Below, piece by piece: positions 1 through 11,030 of a stretch of DNA of 64,000 nt; the first letter of the stretch is position 1; each line of letters starts with the position of its first letter. Location of the stretch: NCBI GenBank assembly GCA_030765065.1, contig CM060990.1, forward strand, positions 278,345,341-278,409,340, given 5' to 3'. The translations under genes were made by a program, and so were the position numbers. This DNA is from Deroplatys truncata. Its lineage: Eukaryota; Arthropoda; Insecta; Mantodea; Mantidae. Under the pieces are notes generated by a model. That model ran no database searches. It was not told the DNA's origin and worked only from the letters and a program-made list of their open reading frames with translations.

Positions 1-439
1 TAACCGCAACCGCGCAGTTCCGAGAATTATTAAGACTGGGTTATAATTCACAAAACAATTATATATAAAGAAGACTGACATGTGGTTAAAATTTCAGCCC
101 AATTGAATGGATAGTTTAGAAAACAGCAATTTCAGTTGTGCATCCCCTTAAATAAACCAGCACCTTATTGTGCCTTTTTTCACCTTATTTGAGCACCTTT
201 TCCCTTCCTTTTTTCATCTGAAATTTGCAACTAAAAATCCTAACCCTGATCATAAGCATACATTGGTGCCATGTAGTTTTATATTATTTGCATTACGTTC
301 GGAATAGAATTTGGTGGGGTGTCATTGTTTCAGAGTATTGGAGTTTTAAATTAAACATTGTATTTAGAAGTTTCTGTAGCAGGAAACCTAATGTTATATA
401 GGAATTGTGTTAAGTTACTTTTTTCGGGTTTTGGTTTAA

Positions 440-494
<55 letters not shown>

Positions 495-1874
495 CAATTG
501 TTATTCGCAATAACTCAGTATCAATGGCTTTAAGCCGATAAACGAACGCGATTTATTTTTGCTCGAATATTAGCACTGGAATCAGTATGAAAGAAACGCT
601 TTACGTATAGTGTTAAGGGAATGCACTGCTGAAAGTACTATTTCCTAAGGTTCTCAATTAATTTGGCTAAATGATGATCTTAATTTTGTCTTGCGTAAAC
701 ATTGAAAGCTGTTAACTTAATTTTGAACATTTTTTCATTGTTTTCAAGTTATTGTGTTTCAAAAATGAATTTAATTTCGTGTTCCAAATCTTACACAGGA
801 TACAATTTTAAAAACAATCTTCCATTTAAGTGTTCGTGTCATTTATCTAATCACATCGTACAAATTTGTTATTTGCTTCATTTGCATGGTTTCAGTTTAC
901 AAGAAAATAAATTGTTTAAGAAGCCTTCATTATACATTTACATTTCTGCATATCCTGTTGGTTTTAAAAATGAATCTGTCAATACCCTTTGCAACACAAA
1001 AAGTTTACATGAAAGTGTTAATTGTTTGAACTTCGCAATGTGCATGAATAATTTCAAAAGAATTGGATAAAACCTCATCGTGTAGGATACATTGAGCGAC
1101 GAAAACTTCGGGGAAAACCAATTCTAAAAGCAAGTTTGAAATGTAAATAATTTTAATTACATAATTTCACTTCATTACAAAAGGAAACATCCACAATATT
1201 AAATGAAAAATAAATGCTTAGGTCATACCCTTTAAATATTACCTACTTGTGGAGGAGCAATCATCCTAAGTCCATTTTCTCGCGATTTTAACGTTTCAAT
1301 TCTGCTTAACGATACAGTAACACTCAAAGGGCATTTTATTGACGACATACATGTCTTAAAATTTGGCTTATGCGAAGCGTATTGTTTGTCTTTTTGCATA
1401 TTATTTATAATGAGCATACAATAGGAGAATCAATATGCTTCATAAGCTTGTAATACATGAGTAGGAGTGCTTTAAATAAATAAAGTCCTTCGCACCTATA
1501 GCCTGTTTTCGTTAGAATGTAAAGTCGGATATATAGCAGACGGTGAGTACGGATTAAGATGTCTGACATGTGAAGGGACCAGGTTAGAATCACTTTGGTG
1601 TGAATTTAATGTTATATAAGATTCTCCATGATGTATACTCAGCACAGCTCAAGGTAACTTGAGTATAGGGAGGTATAGCTAGGTTGTTCTTTCGTCTTCG
1701 GATTGACCGTGCAACGAAGAAGGCCGTGACAGAACGCGAACGGTTCAAGTAGTGTTCCAACCACACAAAATTCCAAATTAGTTCTGTGAGCGTACCGGAC
1801 TGGCGCATGCGCATTAGTATGTGTTGGAATTAGTTCGAAACCCGTTCAGAACAGTATGTTGGAACAAACCTCGT
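1..1874. other. no gene recognised
   Basis: AT-rich sequence with only short open frames that lack recognisable motifs. The frame at 702-1070 is low-complexity and has no family signature. The only structured item I see is the AT dinucleotide run listed separately. Confidence 0.5.
445..492. repeat. (AT)n microsatellite
   Basis: An uninterrupted alternating AT run of about 48 bp, seen directly in the sequence. Confidence 0.95.
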
Positions 1875-2786
1875 GTAACAGTCAGACGATGTACGCTTTA
1901 AACACGTGTTTATTTGTACACCAAATAAAACGCGGCGTGACAGTCATACAAGTACGTATTTATAACGTGTTTAAAACACGGCGTAATAGTCAGTCACATG
2001 ACGTACGTTTTTATAGCCTGTTTATCTCTCCACTTAATACATAAGAAACGTTGTGTCAGTTACTCGACGTGAGTACGTTTTTAATACTATATCTTAATAA
2101 TAGTACCAAAAACAGTAGATAACACTAAAAAATTGCGCGCGAAATGTGAAAACAGAGACTGAAGGACAAAATATTCATGAAATTTCAGCGTAATAGCACT
2201 AGATCTTAAATTAGGTTTATCGGAAAAATGATAAGCAACTGACGAATTTAATGCCGTACTTGCATGTTGCCATGGTAGCTCAATGGTTAGAACAACTGGA
2301 CAAAAACTGGAAGGTTCGTGGTTCAAATCCCGCCGATGGCATTGGATTTTTCAGTCGTCTGATTCTACCTTTCCTATACTTACTAAAGCTTCTTACTTTC
2401 TCTACTACGTATAGAAGTAGAGGAAGTATTGCATTCCACCCAAAATTTTGATATCGAGATTCCACCGGAAATGCATGTTTTGAGGTGCCCTGAATCCAAA
2501 TAAAGCATTTTTGAAACGTGTCTGTCAGGCTGCGAATAGCATAACTCAAAAACGAAAAGTCGGATAAATACGGAACTTGGTACTTGAGTTTACTATCGTA
2601 TCTTTCAAGGATGCGACACGAAGGTTTTAAAGGAAATCCCCCACCCCAGACTACCCTTTACATGGAATATTTTTCGAACATTTTGATTTTCTCAAATACG
2701 CACTTTTTTTTTTCGAGTCAACCATTACCGAGCTATTCCTTGTTATTTGTTTGAATTTTCCAATACTTATACTTTTTCTCAAATGG
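1875..2786 (+). repeat. Left arm of foldback element
   Basis: Reverse complement of 3901-4812, same length (912 bp). Subrepeats lie near 1871-2080, the tRNA-like part at 2268-2341, and the dispersed-repeat part from about 2390 inward. Confidence 0.85.
2268..2341 (+). pseudogene. tRNA-like sequence (SINE head or tRNA pseudogene)
   Basis: A 74-nt stretch has an A-box-like TGGTAGCTCAATGG and a B-box-like GGTTCAAATCC at tRNA spacing. Its ends can pair as an acceptor stem (TGCCATG with GATGGCA, one mismatch). The anticodon stem and T stem do not pair properly, so I read it as a tRNA-derived pol III promoter relic rather than a functional tRNA. Confidence 0.6.
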
Positions 2787-3900
2787 AAATTTGTTATTCG
2801 TTTTTTTATGTCCTGGACATGCAAGGAGAATGGAATGCTCAACATAGCAACCAGCTCTTAAAACATTTGACTATCCCTTAAAGCCTACCATATTCCCCTG
2901 CACCTACAAGAAAATTAGCAATAAGATTAACTTGAAGTAGATGGAGAATAAGCATTTGTACAAAAGCGTGTAGATACAAGAGTAGAGAAAGTCATGTGAG
3001 TGCAATACATCAGATTATTTTGCTGTCTATACATTGAAATCCAAATAAACTGTTGTAGAAATAGCTACATTACACATACGCTATAGTGGGAACAGCGATA
3101 GTCAAATGTTTTAGAACTGGACGCTATACACTGGCCCTAAAATTGCATACTGTTTCCATGCAATCGCCAGAAACATCGAAAATCTATGGGACTTAAAAAG
3201 AACGATAAAGCACTGAACAAAGCGAACCATTAATAACGAATATCTCGGAAGTGGTGATGCCACAAAAAAAAAGCTTGTTTGAAATAAATTGGTTATAAAG
3301 CAGTATACATTTGTTGTGCAGTACATTTTCGTATCGCCTAACGTTTACCAGTTATACAAGATTATACAAAATTCCTTCCAAATGAAGTACATTTCACGAC
3401 TATTCCCAGAAAATTCAAGGCATACGTTATATCTGTCATGTAAATATCTTTAATACATGGCGTTTTCATCAAAATAGTTACAGCCATTTTTTAGAAAATA
3501 AAGAATCGGAAAATGTTCCATGAAAACAGTAGTTTGGGGTGGAGGAATTTTCTTGAAATTCGTGTCGCATCTTTGAAAGTTACTGAGCCTAAATATAATG
3601 TTTGGTATTTATCCGACTTTTCGGTTTTGAGTTATGCTGTTAAAACACACACACACACGCACGCGAGTGCGCGGACCTTTTTCTAAACGTGCTCTTTTTG
3701 GATTCAGGGGCTCTCAAAAATGTTTTCCTGTAAAATCTCGGTATTGAATTTTTGTGTGGAATGCAATACCTTCTCTACCCACCAGATACGTGGTAGAGAA
3801 AGTAAAAACTGAACTTCGAAATCTACCTCCACTTATAGGATGAATAGAAAACGTTTCCCTTTCCCATAGAATATTCATACAACTTTTGCATTAAACCACT
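2787..3900. other. Spacer of foldback element with a diverged dispersed repeat
   Basis: No gene recognised. The part 3540-3800 is a diverged direct copy of 4020-4280. Both contain a CGCATC-TTGAAAG block, the phrase TATCCGACTTTTCG, and a TTCTCTAC stretch. The part 3330-3425 recurs at 6485-6590 and 20160-20245. A short AC run lies near 3644-3660. Confidence 0.5.
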
Positions 3901-4812
3901 CCATTTGAGAAAAAGTATAAGTATTGGAAAATTCAAACAAATAACAAGGAATAGCTCGGTAATGGTTGACTCGAAAAAAAAAGTGCGTATTTGAGAAAAT
4001 CAAAATGTTCGAAAAATATTCCATGTAAAGGGTAGTCTGGGGTGGGGGATTTCCTTTAAAACCTTCGTGTCGCATCCTTGAAAGATACGATAGTAAACTC
4101 AAGTACCAAGTTCCGTATTTATCCGACTTTTCGTTTTTGAGTTATGCTATTCGCAGCCTGACAGACACGTTTCAAAAATGCTTCATTTGGATTCAGGGCA
4201 CCTCAAAACATGCATTTCCGGTGGAATCTCGGTATCAAAATTTTGGGTGGAATGCAATACTTCCTCTGCTTCTATACGTAGTAGAGAAAGTAGGAAGCTT
4301 TAATAAGTATAGGAAAGGTAGAATCAGACGACTGAAAAATCCAATGCCATCGGCGGGATTTGAACCACGAACCTTCCAGTTTTTGTCCAGTTGTTCTAAC
4401 CATTGAGCTACCATGGCAACATGCAAGTACGGCATTAAATTCGTCAGTTGCTTATCATTTTTCCGATAAACCTAATTTAAGATCTAGTGCTATTACGCTG
4501 AAATTTCATGAATATTTTGTCCTTCAGTCTCTGTTTTCACATTTCGCGCGCAATTTTTTAGTGTTATCTACTGTTTTTGGTACTATTATTAAGATATAGT
4601 ATTAAAAACGTACTCACGTCGAGTAACTGACACAACGTTTCTTAAGTATTAAGTGGAGAGATAAACAGGCTATAAAAACGTACGTCATGTGACTGACTGT
4701 TACGCCGTGTTTTAAACACGTCATAAATACGTACGTTGTGTGACTGTCACGCCGCGTTTTATTTGGTGTACAAATAAACACTTGTTTAAAGCGTACATCA
4801 TGTGACTGTTCC
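3901..4812 (-). repeat. Right arm of foldback element
   Basis: Reverse complement of 1875-2786. It ends outward at the GTGACTGTT motif near 4803-4811. Confidence 0.85.
4345..4418 (-). pseudogene. tRNA-like sequence, second copy in the opposite arm
   Basis: Reverse-complement copy of the 2268-2341 tRNA-like unit, with the same A-box and B-box matches and the same defective stems. Confidence 0.6.
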
Positions 4813-4928
4813 ACGGTCTCCTCTAGTGCTTTTAATGCTTATTTCGCGCGTATCACCCTGCTTCTTCCTGTCCCGAATATGCGCCAGGACTTAGAATAAC
4901 AGCTTGACCCAATAGCCCAACCCCTACC

Positions 4929-5114
4929 CATCTTTCGAATACCGTTCCTTAGCTGTTCTAATTGGAAAAGTATACCACACTTGAAAGTTTCGTTAAAAAT
5001 AGTGTTAAGAGTTTTGACGTAAAAGTTTTACGAATATCACTATATAATAACCCTGCAAACCAGTCTTTTGACGCAAATATTTCATGAATATCACTTAAAA
5101 CTAACTTGGAAAGC
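4929..5114 (+). repeat. Direct repeat, copy 1
   Basis: 186 bp almost identical to 6922-7109 in the same orientation, about 2 kb apart. The copies share the run from CATCTTTCGAATACCG to ACTTGGAAAGC. No LTR-type ends are visible. Confidence 0.8.
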
Positions 5115-5507
5115 CATTCGACAATTTTAAAAATCAACCTAAATACAAACTAACATGCAAAATATGTTTACCTTTGCCCACATTGCTTGTCATTTAACTT
5201 AAAAGTTTTGGCCTTCCAAAAACAATCCAAGCACAATGGTTAGTTCCTTACGCCCTGACAGTAATATTTATGACTTGTGTTGGAGTGAACTATTCTAATG
5301 TATAGATAACATTTCCAAAAACTTGAAAATATATTAGTACTTGCTGAAAACTTACTTGTCTGTCGCAAATTCAATGCGATGTCTTATGTGTTCCAAAATT
5401 TCTAACGTGGTGGTTTTTGATAACCTGTAGCATTGCCAAAACTCTTGATCATCCCACTCCTTGAAATTGTCCTTTCGTTGCCTTACTTTATTTGCTTTTC
5501 TCCTATT

Positions 5508-5540
5508 GTTGCTGCCGTCCTCTCCCTGTCCTACGTCACC
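5508..5540 (+). repeat. 33-bp inverted repeat, left partner
   Basis: Matches the reverse complement of 7350-7382 at 32 of 33 positions. Together with the 4929/6922 direct repeats it suggests that pieces of one repeat were rearranged in 4.9-7.4 kb. Confidence 0.75.
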
Positions 5541-6921
5541 TTAGTAAATCATACCAACGTTGTAGCGATTAATAACAGTAGAATGATGTGTATGTTGGCA
5601 GTATGGAGAATGAATGCGAGTTACATGCAGGAACGGATGTGTCGAATTATGGTAGGCGCGGAATGGACGTGTAAATGGAACGGATCGTAGGAAAAGCCAA
5701 TGCTCATGATCAGGAAAAAGGGGGCCTGCGACTGGGTTTTTACGCAAATCCTCATAAATTTGCTAAAATAAATGGTATTTGGTGCTACGGGATATTTAAA
5801 GCATAGCGTTTGTCAGTCACACTAATACTGGAACTGCGTGTTGGTTAAATAAGCGAATATTACGATATGTTGCAGGTTATCCTGCATAATAGCGGCCTGT
5901 GTTCTGCTAGCAGCGGCCTGAGCGTTGCCAACCGTAGGAAATGAAGGCGCGGAAGATAACAACATTGTAACACGAAATTCGCGGTGCGGCGCAGCTATTT
6001 CAAACACATACAATTTTTCTTTGTTTGTTATATAGCATTGAAGCACACTTATTGTACAAAGTTAACCAAACCTGCATGTTGATTCATACCCAGTGAAAAT
6101 GCTTTTCTTTTAGGGCAAACACATTATCGCACATGTACGTTATTACACAGAAGCAACGGCAGCATTGTTGTCATTGTCCTTGAGTCACGAACACATTGTT
6201 GTAAATTAGGTGAAATATCAGCAGCATACGTTATTACACAGAAGCGGTGGCAGCATTGTTGTCATTGTCCATGAAGCTACACATGTACTGCAATGAGGTG
6301 GCAATATCCATTCCGTTTCCATGACATCGTGAGAAAGAATTGAAATCGATAAGACTTTAAAAGAATGACAGATATTAAAAAATTCGAATCTTTGATAACG
6401 GATATTTCAGAAATGGGTTATGCCACAGAAAACATTTTAAGTGAATTGTGTGTTTTAAAGAGATCTGCATTTTTTGTGTGGTATGTTTTCGTCTATCGCC
6501 AACGTTTACCAATTATACAAGATTATACAACACTCCTGCCGAATGAAGAGGACTTCACAGGCTATTTCCAGAGAATTCAAGATATAAATTTTATTTTTCT
6601 TAAAGTTTCATTTGTACTCTGCCTTTAACCATATACTGCCTAAAGCAATGGTGTTAACTCGTATTCGCTTGTCGTTGGGTTTCTTGCACTTCTGGTTTTT
6701 TTGATCATTAGATAACACACACACATTCACACTCTCATTCATACTTCCAGACTCTGGGGGAGGATAGGGAATAATCTTGGATAGAGAAAAATTCCCACCC
6801 CCAGCCGGGAATCGAAAGCTATTATATATATAGAAGAGCAAAATCGATGGTTCTAATGTTGATTCGGATTTACACATGTTGCCTGACATTTAAGTTCAAT
6901 AAAATATTCTTAGGTTTGTTG
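5541..6921. other. no gene recognised
   Basis: Only short unassigned frames apart from the small direct repeat. 6485-6590 is another copy of the dispersed repeat found at 3330-3425 and 20160-20245. Confidence 0.45.
6136..6270 (+). repeat. Two spaced copies of a 43-bp direct repeat
   Basis: 6136-6179 and 6227-6270 share TACGTTATTACACAGAAGC and the following GGCAGCATTGTTGTCATTG block with a 91-bp period. Confidence 0.75.
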
Positions 6922-7109
6922 CATCTTTCGAATACCGTTCCTTGGCTGTTCTATTTGGAAAACTATGCCACACTTGAAAGTTTCGTTAAAAATAGTGTTA
7001 AGAGTTTTGACGTAAAAGTTTTACGAATATCACTATATAATAACCCTGCAAACCATAGTCTTTTGACGCAAACATTTCATGAATATCACTTAAAACTAAC
7101 TTGGAAAGC
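6922..7109 (+). repeat. Direct repeat, copy 2
   Basis: Near-identical partner of 4929-5114. The flanks differ: copy 2 continues at 7110-7185 into the TTCTCTAC dispersed repeat. Confidence 0.8.
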
Positions 7110-7349
7110 TCGGTCTCGAATTTTTGGATGGAATTCAATACCTTCTCTACCTACTAGGTACGTGATAGAGAAAGTAAAAAGCTTGAGTAAGAATAATTTG
7201 TATACCCAGTAATAAATGATAGACGGACTTTCCCGCGGTCTTCTCCGTCTCGTCGGCATTTATACATAATGCCAACACCATCCTTATAATGCGTTACTGC
7301 CACTCGCGTATTTCTAGTGATGTTTTACTTTAGCGTGTTGGCAACATAC

Positions 7350-7382
7350 GGTGAGGTAGGACAGGGAGAGGACGGCAGCAAC
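7350..7382 (-). repeat. 33-bp inverted repeat, right partner
   Basis: Reverse-complement match of 5508-5540 with one mismatch. Confidence 0.75.
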
Positions 7383-8427
7383 ATTACCGTACAAATATTG
7401 CTCCAGCATTTCGTCTTCTGAATCACTCTCAATAATCAATCTCTGCCGGTGATACGCCATGTTTCATTCGGAAATACGAGTTAACTCCAAGGTATCATCT
7501 TTTACTACAACTTATCGGTAAGATATGAGAATGAAAAAGTGAAAAAAACTTAATGACCTCCTAAGCAACTCAGATGAAAAATCCAAGAGCAAAAGGAAGT
7601 TAGACCTGCAGGATGATCTGATGACTCTGAAAATGGAATAGGAATGGGTTGACTGGGTTGGAGGGCAAATTGGCAGCAAATTTTAGAGCCGTTTTCTTCT
7701 GTAATTTTTTAAGGTTTAGAAACCTCTATTTCCAAAACTGCGCACATTTCAAGCACATTTTTTTCTATGTCATGTTTAATGGATATAGATGTAAAATCAC
7801 TAACAAAATAACATGAAAGGTGTTCCACTACATATTAAAAAACACTGTTGAAAAATTATTGCAAACATTTTGAGATGAAATAAAAGTAATCCTACTTGTG
7901 AGGGGTGCCCATCCCCCAACAAAGGCTATGGCACATCCCCCAAAACAACCATTCTCCCCCACTCCCGATTTTTCTGAGAGCTCAATTTAAACTGTTTAGT
8001 TCCTTTTCTATGTTGCTGGAAAGCTTCGCAAAGGGGCTGCCTTATAGGCACTATAGTAGCTATTGTGATACTGGTACACAATAAAAGCTTAAGCAAATAA
8101 TTGGAAAGTTAAAATCAATAAAAAATCATAATGTTCACACCAAAAATTACAAACAAAAATATTTGGCAGGTGGTTTACCCTTTTACTTGGTATTTCAATG
8201 TACCATATTCTAGCTATCTACGAGTAAAATAGACAAATATAGTAAGTGTAATAGTGCTATATGTTCTGAACAACTACATGCCTAGCTATTAAAATAGAAG
8301 CATTATACACAGTGAAGTTTTCTTCATGTTGAATTTGGAATGAGTCACACTGTCTTTACACAAAGCTTCACTTAACTAAATTTTTAAAACTGTAAGCTTG
8401 ACAGAATTATGCATCCAACAAAACTAC
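7383..8427. other. no gene recognised
   Basis: AT-rich, without long frames. The last part may be eroded upstream sequence of the Penelope-like element that follows. Confidence 0.4.
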
Positions 8428-9304
8428 TTTACATTTAAAAACGGGTTATATAAACAAGCATAAGGTCTAGCTATGGGAAGTCCTCTGTCACCCATCCTAG
8501 CAGAATTATACATTAGTCACTTAGAAACACGCATAGTAAAAGCCTTTCCCTGCAGTTTCAAATTTTGGCTCAGATATGTAGATTATATTTTTGCAGCCAT
8601 ACCAGAAAAACTCAAGAAAAATGCTCTGAAAGTACTAAAGCTACAGAATCTTTGTACAAAATTCACTATGGAAACTGAAGACAATAACACCTTACCCTTT
8701 TTGGACCTGAAATTAATCAGAGACCAGGAGAAATTTACGTTTGGAATCTACAGAAAATCGACACATGTGGATAATTACATTAAAAAGAATGGTTGCAATT
8801 CAATCTCAACAGCTTGCAGTTTTTAAAAGTCTGACCCATAGGTTAAACAACCTCCCTCTAAGCAGAGAAGAATATTCAAAACAATGCCGTTACTGGATAG
8901 CAGTGGTAAACACTTTCAACCCATGTTCAATATTTAAGATATTTAAACAGAGTGGTAAACTCAAAGAAATAGCCCAAACAACTACTCTTGAGACAATCAC
9001 CGACACAAACTGGAAACATAAAAGCTTCATGTATTATCCATGGGCATTCACAAAATTTGAAAAAAAACTCAATAAGTTTGGCATCCGATTAACCCCTTAT
9101 AACAGTTTGAACAATTTGCTGAACAAACCACTCAAAAACACAATCTCAGATGCCCTTAAATTTGGAACCTACGAAATCAACTGCAAAAATTGTCAGAAAT
9201 TCTCCATAGGAAAAACCAAGAGAAATTTGAGCATCAAATTGAAGGAGCACCAGAGAAATATAAAACGGAAACAAACAGACAAATCTGCACCACTTTTGGT
9301 CTGA
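8428..9304 (+). pseudogene. Penelope-like element: RT C-terminal part plus GIY-YIG tail
   Basis: Seen: a reverse-transcriptase fragment starting in the finger/palm region, with an in-frame stop before GLAMGSPLSPILAELY (about 8461-8510). The catalytic box follows as RYVDYIF (8575-8595), where the family has two aspartates, so one catalytic Asp is replaced by Tyr. LPFLDLKLIRD and YRKSTHVDNY are typical thumb-side motifs. A frameshift near 8770-8830 moves the reading to the next frame, which continues to 9304. Its last 60 residues resemble a GIY-YIG nuclease (GTYEINC, IGKTKR, EH) with the first Ile and second Tyr lost. This RT plus C-terminal GIY-YIG order is characteristic of Penelope-like retroelements. 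No flanking duplicated copy or tandem LTR was found. Confidence 0.85.
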
Positions 9305-10559
9305 GAACCACAACATTGGTAAAATGATAAAATTGTTAAAACCAGTTTCCTCATCACTAGAACTGACTACTTAGGAGAAAATATTCATTGTCAAGAATGC
9401 AGATAATATGCAGAGCTTTGTCATTCTACCAGTAGATGGCAGCAGGATCCGAACCAGGAGAGCAGGAAGAGGAAAGAAGAAGGAACATGCTTTAGTCACC
9501 TCACTGCTGATGATAAGGGCGAATTCCCTAGAAAGTGTTTCAGTTTTGAAAACTTAGTAAGTGAAGGTTTGTCTAAAGATAGTGTGACTCATTAAAATTC
9601 AACTACATACCTACCTATAATGTTATAGTTCATTTTATACATTTCAAAAATTACGATTTGATATGCCACATTATACCATACAGTATGAATTGTACTTAGA
9701 TCACTTTTTCTGGGGGGATACAGCACATTTAGATTAACACACTTAAAGACATAAACTGAGTTAACAATTACAGTACTTGATTAAAAATTGTAATAAATGT
9801 GTTTGTATTACTTGCATTAATTTACTTCAATATTTTTGTATTCCCCAAAATTTTTAATTCCCCCAAAAAATGTTCCCTAATGGCACAACTTGCACCATGA
9901 TTCCCCCCCCCCCCATGAGTGGCCCTTCTACTTGTATGTAAATGATATTGTAATACTCTTTTCTATAGCGGATTTCTTTAAGGAAATATCATGTGCTTTG
10001 TGTAAACAAAATCATTCATTCAAGTGAAGTAGTTTCAGAGATATGTGTACCTAAATCTGTTGAAATTAACGTTCTTTGTATAGGGGCATCCCACTCCCCT
10101 TAAAGGTGAGTCAACATATACATCACTTGTTTATTAACTTTACATGCTTCAAGAGCCATCTGCTCCTCATTGGATGGCTCATTTAAAGTTAATGATTTAA
10201 AGCACATCACTGTTTCTCTTTCAAAATACCTAAACGCTTTGTATTTCCTAATAACATTTCTCAGGGAATCCTTAGGCTAGGGTTAGAAATCATGGAATAA
10301 ACCTGAATATATAGGTAAACATAGGGTTGCTATAATCTGATAATCCAAGAACAGGACATTTCTTACCATTAGTTTAACTGATTTAAGGAAATGAAATTTT
10401 GAGTAATAAGAAATCCTAATGTTGAAGAAATTGCATTTAATTAATAATCCAGAGTTTCGGAAGGTCTGCTTTATTATATTTTACCTTACATAAGAAAAAT
10501 ATTTAGTGAAATATCAGAAAAATCTTCTTTAATGGAGTATAAAATATTAAAGTCAACAT
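9305..10559. other. Probable 3' remnant of the Penelope-like element, then unassigned sequence
   Basis: No gene. 9420-9510 is purine-rich and may be the element's 3' untranslated part. A poly-C run of about 13 lies at 9901-9915. Confidence 0.4.
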
Positions 10560-11030
10560 GGGGGAATGGAGGAATATGCAGAAAAAACAGGTAAGAAAGC
10601 AAGAGAAAGTGTAGCATGGGTAAGATTAGGAATAAGGATGGGAATAACACAAAATCAATCCCCTTTATGTGGAGAGCAGGAGCAGGAGCAGGAGGATTTA
10701 AATGTAGGGCCACTAACAAGTGGAGGGAGGAACAGATAAGCGACAAATGGTTAAAGGTTGACCAGAACATTGCAGTGAAGGAAATATTTATGAGGGATTA
10801 TAAGAAGGTTGGAGTGTTTATAACAAAGTGAGAAGCAAATGGTTATGGACAGTGAAAAGAAACAATTAGATCATAATATATTTAATAATTAGAAGTAAGA
10901 ATAAAGTTGTAAATGTTACAAGTTCTCATGAGTGGAAGAGGCAAATGAGCTTGGGCTGAACGCCAATCCCAGTTATGTGTTGTATTCAGCTAAATACAAT
11001 AAAAACACACTACATTACATTACATTACCT
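10560..11030 (+). mobile_element. Probable LINE 3' end with (ACATT)n tail
   Basis: This stretch is purine-rich and coding-like but broken. It ends in AATACAATAAAAACACAC followed by short ACATT repeats near 11008-11027, a common form of non-LTR retrotransposon tail. No reverse-transcriptase motif is present, so the assignment rests only on the tail and on the resemblance to eroded coding sequence. Confidence 0.35.

Larger units (their letters stand above)
1875..4812. mobile_element. Foldback element with two 912-bp inverted arms
   Basis: The segments 1875-2786 and 3901-4812 are reverse complements of each other with only scattered mismatches (a few per cent by eye), separated by about 1.1 kb. 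Each arm is layered the same way. The outer end has about four degenerate subrepeats of roughly 60 bp containing a GACAGTCA-like motif followed by ACGTACGTTT. The middle holds a 74-bp tRNA-like stretch, and the inner part is a copy of a dispersed repeat found elsewhere in the window. No transposase frame is visible, so it would be non-autonomous. I could not identify a clean target duplication. A large inverted duplication of a tRNA-derived SINE is an alternative. Confidence 0.75.

Noticed and set aside
702-1070. 122-codon open frame as a gene
   Set aside because: AT-rich, no motif, no promoter or splice context; length is within chance for this composition.
2268-2341. Functional tRNA gene
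   Set aside because: Anticodon and T stems do not pair and the same sequence occurs in an inverted arm, so it is a repeat component.
4929-7109. LTR pair of a small LTR element
   Set aside because: The 186-bp direct repeats lack TG...CA ends, no primer-binding site or polypurine tract, and no coding sequence lies between them.
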